From assembly GCA_002050355.1 (NCBI GenBank), contig MWYY01000043.1:1-64000 (forward strand): DNA of 64,000 bases, written 5' to 3'. Shown here piece after piece: positions 59,329 to 64,000 of this stretch. Numbering within the stretch: position 1 is the first letter of the stretch; each line of letters begins with the position of its first letter. Below the pieces are notes generated by a model. The model made no database searches and was not told where the DNA came from. It saw only the letters and a list, made by a program, of their open reading frames with translations. This DNA comes from Acidobacteria bacterium 28-9 (lineage in GTDB: Bacteria > Acidobacteriota > Blastocatellia > Pyrinomonadales > Pyrinomonadaceae). A program made the position numbers and the translations under genes.

Positions 59329-61233
59329 TCAATTTTTGCTTTCAAAACACTGATAAGCGATGGCTGTTCTCGGCGGCAGAGCTAATTTGATTGTTCCGTT
59401 AATTGCACCCAGATTGCTAATATTAACAGCCAAACCGCTTCCATTCGGACTGCAAATTATGCGTTTGTTTTGAAAGTCAATAATTCTATTGTCGAATTCG
59501 ACGTTTTTCGATTCGCTTGCCCGATTAAAACCTAAAACAAATGTTTCTTTCTCAAATTGCCTGGCGAAAAGATAAACGTCATCGTTGTATTGCAAATCTA
59601 CGGTTTTACCAAACTTCAACGCTTTACTTTTTCGTCTAATTTCGAGCCACGTTTGAACGTGCCGAAATATTGTGCGTTCATCTGCGGTTCTGCCTTCGTG
59701 CCTGAAAGCGTTTTTTTTATCGTCTTGCCAGCCGCCGGGAAAATCCGCTCGGTTAAACGGGTCTTCACCGCCGCGCATTGCCAATTCTTCGCCGTAATAA
59801 AGCTGCGGAATTCCGCGCGTCGAGAGCAAAAAAGCCGTGTGCAGCATCGCTCCTTCAAGCGTTGCACCGTCTAAACTCATAAAACGCTTGGTGTCGTGAT
59901 TATTTTGCAGAGTCGTAATGTTATTGATGTTCGGATAAAGCCCGTCGTATTTCAAAACGTCGCGTAACGCCCGCATCGGTTTCTTTCCGGTAAAAACTTG
60001 CTGAGAAGTTTCCCACAATTTGAAATCGAAGACACTCGGCAAATTTGTATCAATATTATCCCAACCCATTTTTCCGCCTTGAAAAAAAGCGGTTTGTACA
60101 GAATCGCGCTCGAAAACTTCACCGACCATCCAGAATTTCGGGTATTGCTTTAATATCGCGCTTGACCAGTCGCGGATAAATTTTCTGGGCATATATTGAA
60201 TAGTGTCCTGCCGAATTCCGTCAATTCCGGTCATCGCAACCCACCACAGCGCATTTTGAATTTCGTAACGCGCAACTTCCGGCTCGTCCTGATTTAAATC
60301 CGGCAAGGACTCGTTAAACCAGCCGTGAAGCAAATTATTGCGTTCTTCTTGCGATGCGTTTGGCGAGAGCAAAACCGAATTGTTAAAAGAATTTTGCTCG
60401 AATTTACTGAACCAATTCGGAAGCGGTGAATTTTTCGCCCAAGCGTGCTGAACGCCGACGTGATTTGCCACTTGGTCTTGAATTACTTTAATTCCCTTTG
60501 CGTGCGCCTCTTCAATCAAATCTCGCAAATCAGAAAGCGTGCCGAAATGGTCTTCGACGGCATAATAATCAATCGCGTGATAGCCGTGATAATTTGTGTT
60601 CGGACACCAAGGTTTGTCGCAACTAAATTCCTGATTCGGGTTGTCATACCAAGGTGTCAGCCAAATCGCCGTTACGCCCAATTCCTTCAAATAATTGAGA
60701 TGATTTTTAATGCCGCGAAAATCTCCGCCGTGCCACGCCCGCGGGTTGTTGCGGTCATTTGCGGATGTGGCAGAGTTCGCCGGATTGTCGTTTGTCGTGT
60801 CGCCGTCGGCGAAACGGTCGGGCATTATTAAATAAATAATGTCGTCATTGGTGATACCTTGAAAATGCGTTTTCGCGTCGAGCGGCGCGTTGATTTCAAA
60901 GGGAATTGCCGCCTTACCGTTTTTCGACAAAACTCCAAAATTGTATTTTCCGACCTTGGCATTCTTGGCAATTTCGACATCAAAATACAAATAATCACCG
61001 CGCTCATTTGTTTTAAGATTAGAAATTTTTAGTGCCTTGTCGCCCGATTCAATTTTTGCAACCGAACTTAAGTTTTCACCGCGCACCAGAACGCGCACCG
61101 GATTGATGGTGTGATTCGCCCACCAGTTTGGCGGCTCGACTTTCAAAACCTGCGACGCATTGCTCGCCAAAACGGATAAAGCAAGCAAAAAAACTGCCAA
61201 AAGAACTTGAAAGATTCTGCCTGCTCGATTCAT
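59329..61233 (-). CDS. Exported GH13 cyclomaltodextrinase/neopullulanase-like (second paralog)
   Basis: 634 aa. Signal IFQVLLAVFLLALSVLASNA; N-domain KVEPPNWWANHTINPVRVLV. Motifs: GIKVIQDQVANHVG, GIDGIRQDTIQYMP, FWMVGEVFERDSVQ and TLQNNHDTKRFMSLD. Acid, nucleophile and stabiliser residues are intact. The N-domain and overall order match the paralog but the substrate loops differ (CDKPWCPNTNYHGY here). Separated from the TPR gene by 3 bp: coupled. Confidence 0.92.
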   Translation of the reverse strand: MNRAGRIFQVLLAVFLLALSVLASNASQVLKVEPPNWWANHTINPVRVLVRGENLSSVAKIESGDKALKISNLKTNERGDYLYFDVEIAKNAKVGKYNFGVLSKNGKAAIPFEINAPLDAKTHFQGITNDDIIYLIMPDRFADGDTTNDNPANSATSANDRNNPRAWHGGDFRGIKNHLNYLKELGVTAIWLTPWYDNPNQEFSCDKPWCPNTNYHGYHAIDYYAVEDHFGTLSDLRDLIEEAHAKGIKVIQDQVANHVGVQHAWAKNSPLPNWFSKFEQNSFNNSVLLSPNASQEERNNLLHGWFNESLPDLNQDEPEVARYEIQNALWWVAMTGIDGIRQDTIQYMPRKFIRDWSSAILKQYPKFWMVGEVFERDSVQTAFFQGGKMGWDNIDTNLPSVFDFKLWETSQQVFTGKKPMRALRDVLKYDGLYPNINNITTLQNNHDTKRFMSLDGATLEGAMLHTAFLLSTRGIPQLYYGEELAMRGGEDPFNRADFPGGWQDDKKNAFRHEGRTADERTIFRHVQTWLEIRRKSKALKFGKTVDLQYNDDVYLFARQFEKETFVLGFNRASESKNVEFDNRIIDFQNKRIICSPNGSGLAVNISNLGAINGTIKLALPPRTAIAYQCFESKN

Positions 61234-61236
61234 ATA

Positions 61237-62886
61237 TTAAGGCTTTGCGTTTTCCACTTTGTCGGGCAAATTCTGATTTTTGTCGCCGGCGTTTGACGCG
61301 CCTGAGCCGCTGTTAAATTCCTTTTCCAAACGCTTGAATTCGGCAAACATTTGAGCCGCCTTATCTTTTTGTTTCAAGCGCGAATACGCCAGAAAAAGCT
61401 GGTAGCGAATGCTCGGGTCGTTTTTATTGAGCTGCGCGCCGCTCTCGAGAACAGACAAACCCTCGGCGTATTTATTTTTTCTGACAAGCAGCCGTCCTAA
61501 ATCGTAATGTGCGGAAAAGTTTTTCGGGTCGAACTGCAAGGCTTGCCGCAAAATTTTTTCCGCCTTGTCAATTTCGCCGCGTTCATTGGCGATATAACCT
61601 AAATTAGCCAATGCCTCCGGGTTGTTCGGCGAGATTCTTAATGCCTTTTCAAAAGCCGCAATCGCTTCGTCGTATAAACCCTGGGCGCGCGCCAGATAAC
61701 CTTTCAAATAATTAAAATTAAAATTGTCAGGATATTTTTTGAGCAGCCGCTCGAACATCACGCGGGCGTTTTCGTATCTCTGAAGGCGAAAGTAGGCGAT
61801 GCCGAGCCGCATCTGGTAAAGCGCGTTTTCGGGTTCGATGTTAACCGCTTTTTCGTAAAACGGAACGGCGGCTTTGATTGTTTTGCGCTTGAGCAACTCT
61901 TCACCAATCAAAAACTGCACCTCCGGGTAATTCGGTTTTATCTCGATTGCTTTGAGCCACGCCGCCAGAGCCGTTTCCGTATCGTTTCTCGCCGAAGCAA
62001 CCAAGCCTAAACGGTAATATGTTTCCTGCGAATTCGGTTTGAGATTGACTGCCTGCCGCAAAACATTTTCGGCTTCATCCAATTTGTCGATGTTGTAGTA
62101 AGCGATGCCCAGATTATAAAGAACTTCAAAAGTATCTGGGCGCGCCGCATTTACCTTTTCAAATAGTCGCGCCGCTTCATCGTATTGCCCGACCTGCGCC
62201 AGCATTAAACCCAGCGTAAAAGAGACGCGAATGTCGCCACTTGCATTTTTTTCGATGAATGAAACGGTTTTGCTCAAATCCTGCGGTTTATTTACCGCCG
62301 CGTATGCCTTTGCAAGAGCCAGCAAAATCGGGATGTCGGCAGTTTTCGGAGTGCGGCTGGTGGCGGTTATTCCCGCTATCTTTTCCAATAAAGGCAGAGC
62401 CTTTTTGTAGTCGCCGTTTGACGAATAAACGGCGGCGAGGTTAAAAATCGCCTGCTGATGATTCGGCTGAAGCAGCAAAACTTGTTCAAGTCTTTTGACG
62501 GCTTCGGTTTGCTGGTTGGTTTTCAGCAGCAGCACTCCGAGATTCGCCAATGCGGGAACGGTTCGAGGATTCTGTTGCAAAACTGTGCGGTATATTTTTT
62601 CGGCGGCTGGCGCGTCGCCTTTCTGATCAAAAATCACGCCGAGCAATGTTTGGGCTTCAATGTCTTTAGGAGCAATTACCAAAACTTTTCTAACGGCGAT
62701 TTCAGCTTCCGTTAAATTTCCAGCTTGGAGAAGTTTAACGGCTTCCTGCAAATTCGTTTGATTCGATACGGCAACGTTTTTTTGCGCCGATGCAACCGAC
62801 ACGCAGCAGCAGAGCAGCACGACAGAAACCGCCGAACTCGTGAGCAGACGAAAAAAAACTATCCGCAGTTTATAAAACATTTTCAC
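61237..62886 (-). CDS. Exported TPR protein of the starch locus
   Basis: 549 aa. Signal peptide with a Cys-rich hydrophobic core (VVLLCCCVSVASAQ). About thirteen TPR units cover residues 40-510, e.g. AEIAVRKVLVIAPKDIEAQT, EAVKRLEQVLLLQPNHQQAI, FEVLYNLGIAYYNIDKLDEA. The C-terminus is Gly/Ser/Asn-rich (NSGSGASNAGDKNQ). Possibly binds the TonB receptor or the amylases as a scaffold; not shown by sequence. Confidence 0.85.
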   Translation of the reverse strand: MKMFYKLRIVFFRLLTSSAVSVVLLCCCVSVASAQKNVAVSNQTNLQEAVKLLQAGNLTEAEIAVRKVLVIAPKDIEAQTLLGVIFDQKGDAPAAEKIYRTVLQQNPRTVPALANLGVLLLKTNQQTEAVKRLEQVLLLQPNHQQAIFNLAAVYSSNGDYKKALPLLEKIAGITATSRTPKTADIPILLALAKAYAAVNKPQDLSKTVSFIEKNASGDIRVSFTLGLMLAQVGQYDEAARLFEKVNAARPDTFEVLYNLGIAYYNIDKLDEAENVLRQAVNLKPNSQETYYRLGLVASARNDTETALAAWLKAIEIKPNYPEVQFLIGEELLKRKTIKAAVPFYEKAVNIEPENALYQMRLGIAYFRLQRYENARVMFERLLKKYPDNFNFNYLKGYLARAQGLYDEAIAAFEKALRISPNNPEALANLGYIANERGEIDKAEKILRQALQFDPKNFSAHYDLGRLLVRKNKYAEGLSVLESGAQLNKNDPSIRYQLFLAYSRLKQKDKAAQMFAEFKRLEKEFNSGSGASNAGDKNQNLPDKVENAKP

Positions 62887-62895
62887 TATTTAAAC

Positions 62896-62930
62896 AATTG
62901 AGTGGCGAGTAAAATACCCGCCACTCAATT
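62896..62930 (-). terminator. Hairpin between TonB receptor and TPR gene
   Basis: AATTGAGTGGCG (62896-62907) and CGCCACTCAATT (62919-62930) form a perfect 12-bp stem with an 11-nt loop; GTTTAAAT follows on the minus strand. Could be a partial terminator lowering expression of the downstream starch genes relative to the receptor. Confidence 0.6.
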
Positions 62931-62955
62931 ATAAGACAACCATCTTGACTTTGCC

Positions 62956-64000
62956 TTAGAATACGATTCTTATACCGAATTCAAGTTGTCGGCGGCGTTG
63001 TTCGTTATTATCTCTCCCAAAATCACCGCTGTTTAAATCGCCGTTCGGTCTGCCGCGATTGACGTGGTTCGTTACGTTAAAGGCAGAGATGCGAAGTTCC
63101 GCCTTTGCTGCTTCACCGATAAAGCGAAGCGGGATATTTTTGAATAATGAAGCGTCCCAGTATTCCTGGAAATCGCCGCGGAAAGAATTGCGTCTCAGAT
63201 TACCGAACCTCGGTCCGTTCGGGTCGCTTGCAAAAACCAGTGCTGTCGGCGCGCGAAACGCCGACCGGTTGAGCATAATACCCTGCGCTCTCTGCGCTTC
63301 GGTAGGTGTCGGGTCGCCGATAAGGTCGGCGCGTCCGCCGTCGACCGTAACGTCGTAAACCGGACCGCTTTGCAAAGTTACAATATTATTTAACTGCCAG
63401 CCGCCGATAAGATATTCGAACGCGGTCGGTAAATTGCTGAAATATTTGCGTCCTTTTCCGACTGGCAAATCGAAGACATTGGCAAATTTGAAACGATGTC
63501 GAACGTCCAAATCGGAAAACCCGCGGTCGCCGTCGATGTCGAGCGGATTGTCAGGTCCGCAGTTTCTCTGTCCCGCGCCGCTCAAACAAAAACCGCCCGG
63601 CGTGTTATCAACCGTTTTGGCAAACGTGTAATTCGCCAGAATCGACAAGCCTTCGGAAAACCTTTTCTCCAGTTTTGTCTGCAATGCGTTGTATTTGAAA
63701 TCGCCGAGATAATCGGTGGCGATGACGTTATTTATATTCGTAATTTGACGCGAGCCGGGCGCGCCGGCGTCGTTTGAACTGCCGATATTGCGAACAATCA
63801 AAAGATTGCGCCCTGTCGAACCGACATACGCCGCTTCAGCCAGCCAGTCTCTCAAGAATCCGTATTGCACCGTTACGTTGTATTGATGAAACAACGCGTC
63901 TTTACGATTCGGATTGACGTAGAAAATATCCCTGTCAGTCGGCGAAGCGAAGCTCGTTCCGCGAGCCGCGATGGTTTCGGTCGGGAGCGGAACGCCGCGG
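62956..64000 (-). CDS. TonB-dependent receptor, Oar-like (C-terminal part)
   Basis: The frame is open to the right edge, so only the last 347 codons are seen. Beta-barrel strands: LFHQYNVTVQYGFLRDWLAE, LQTKLEKRFSEGLSILANYT, RHRFKFANVFDLPVGKGRKY, GGWQLNNIVTLQSGPVYDV, AELRISAFNVTNHVNRGRPN, and the final RRRQLEFGIRIVF with terminal Phe. Typical of acidobacterial carboxypeptidase-regulatory-domain receptors. Its position at the head of the starch locus suggests outer-membrane glucan uptake. No SusD-like gene is seen. Confidence 0.88.
   Translation of the reverse strand, partial: RGVPLPTETIAARGTSFASPTDRDIFYVNPNRKDALFHQYNVTVQYGFLRDWLAEAAYVGSTGRNLLIVRNIGSSNDAGAPGSRQITNINNVIATDYLGDFKYNALQTKLEKRFSEGLSILANYTFAKTVDNTPGGFCLSGAGQRNCGPDNPLDIDGDRGFSDLDVRHRFKFANVFDLPVGKGRKYFSNLPTAFEYLIGGWQLNNIVTLQSGPVYDVTVDGGRADLIGDPTPTEAQRAQGIMLNRSAFRAPTALVFASDPNGPRFGNLRRNSFRGDFQEYWDASLFKNIPLRFIGEAAKAELRISAFNVTNHVNRGRPNGDLNSGDFGRDNNEQRRRQLEFGIRIVF

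Overview
The window (about 45% GC by eye) looks like chromosomal DNA of an Acidobacteriota member, probably the Blastocatellia/Pyrinomonadaceae branch. The inference rests on three secreted VWFA-related proteins of the type typical of acidobacteria, very large Ser/Thr kinases fused to TolB-like and TPR domains, a TonB-dependent receptor of the Oar type, and an unusual share of TPR proteins. No rRNA, CRISPR array or transposase was seen.

Layout. 1-19.3 kb is ordinary chromosome: a TPR/aspartyl-protease protein (cut by the window edge), an Ogg-type glycosylase, a PBP4-like peptidase, murJ with an overlapping alkyltransferase-like gene, nadK, an SDR reductase under an apparent TetR-type operator, a quinone oxidoreductase, a PepSY protein, a thioredoxin-like protein, VWFA proteins, xerC and the yggS-yggT-DUF167-yebC cluster. 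19.35-34.33 kb is a 14.8 kb genomic island in a tRNA-Leu(CAG) gene. A 99-bp perfect direct repeat brackets it, containing the tRNA core promoter plus tRNA nucleotides 1-45. The complete tRNA stands at the right end next to a tyrosine integrase, and matching 12-bp-period repeats near both ends look like integrase arm sites. Cargo: small stress-type proteins, a VOC gene between integron attC-like sequences, a replication-like protein with interlocking inverted repeats upstream, and three tandem receptor-type Ser/Thr kinases of about 820-830 aa. 34.4-49.4 kb is chromosome again: M20 peptidase, an adenine/cytosine-N4 methyltransferase, exonuclease III, nitroreductase, DinB, a beta-propeller lipoprotein, M61 peptidase, Uma2, MFS, a decayed LigD phosphoesterase, a hydrolase, a broken HEPN/LprI-like gene, a GlcD-type oxidase and rfaE1. 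49.5-64 kb is a co-directional starch/maltodextrin locus: TonB receptor, TPR protein, three GH13 enzymes, MalQ, sugar-cation MFS symporter, GH15 glucoamylase and ROK glucokinase. Together these would take glucan across the outer membrane, cut it in the periplasm, import the products and phosphorylate glucose.

The most unusual signals are the island architecture (an element that replaces a tRNA promoter and 5' half instead of the 3' end), the paired arm-type repeats, the attC-like cassette inside the island, the pseudoknot-capable region ahead of the replication-like gene, a 22-bp tandem duplication that frameshifts a cargo gene, an operator filling the 17-bp spacer of a leaderless promoter, and a set of intergenic palindromes built from heptamer or 10-11-mer words.
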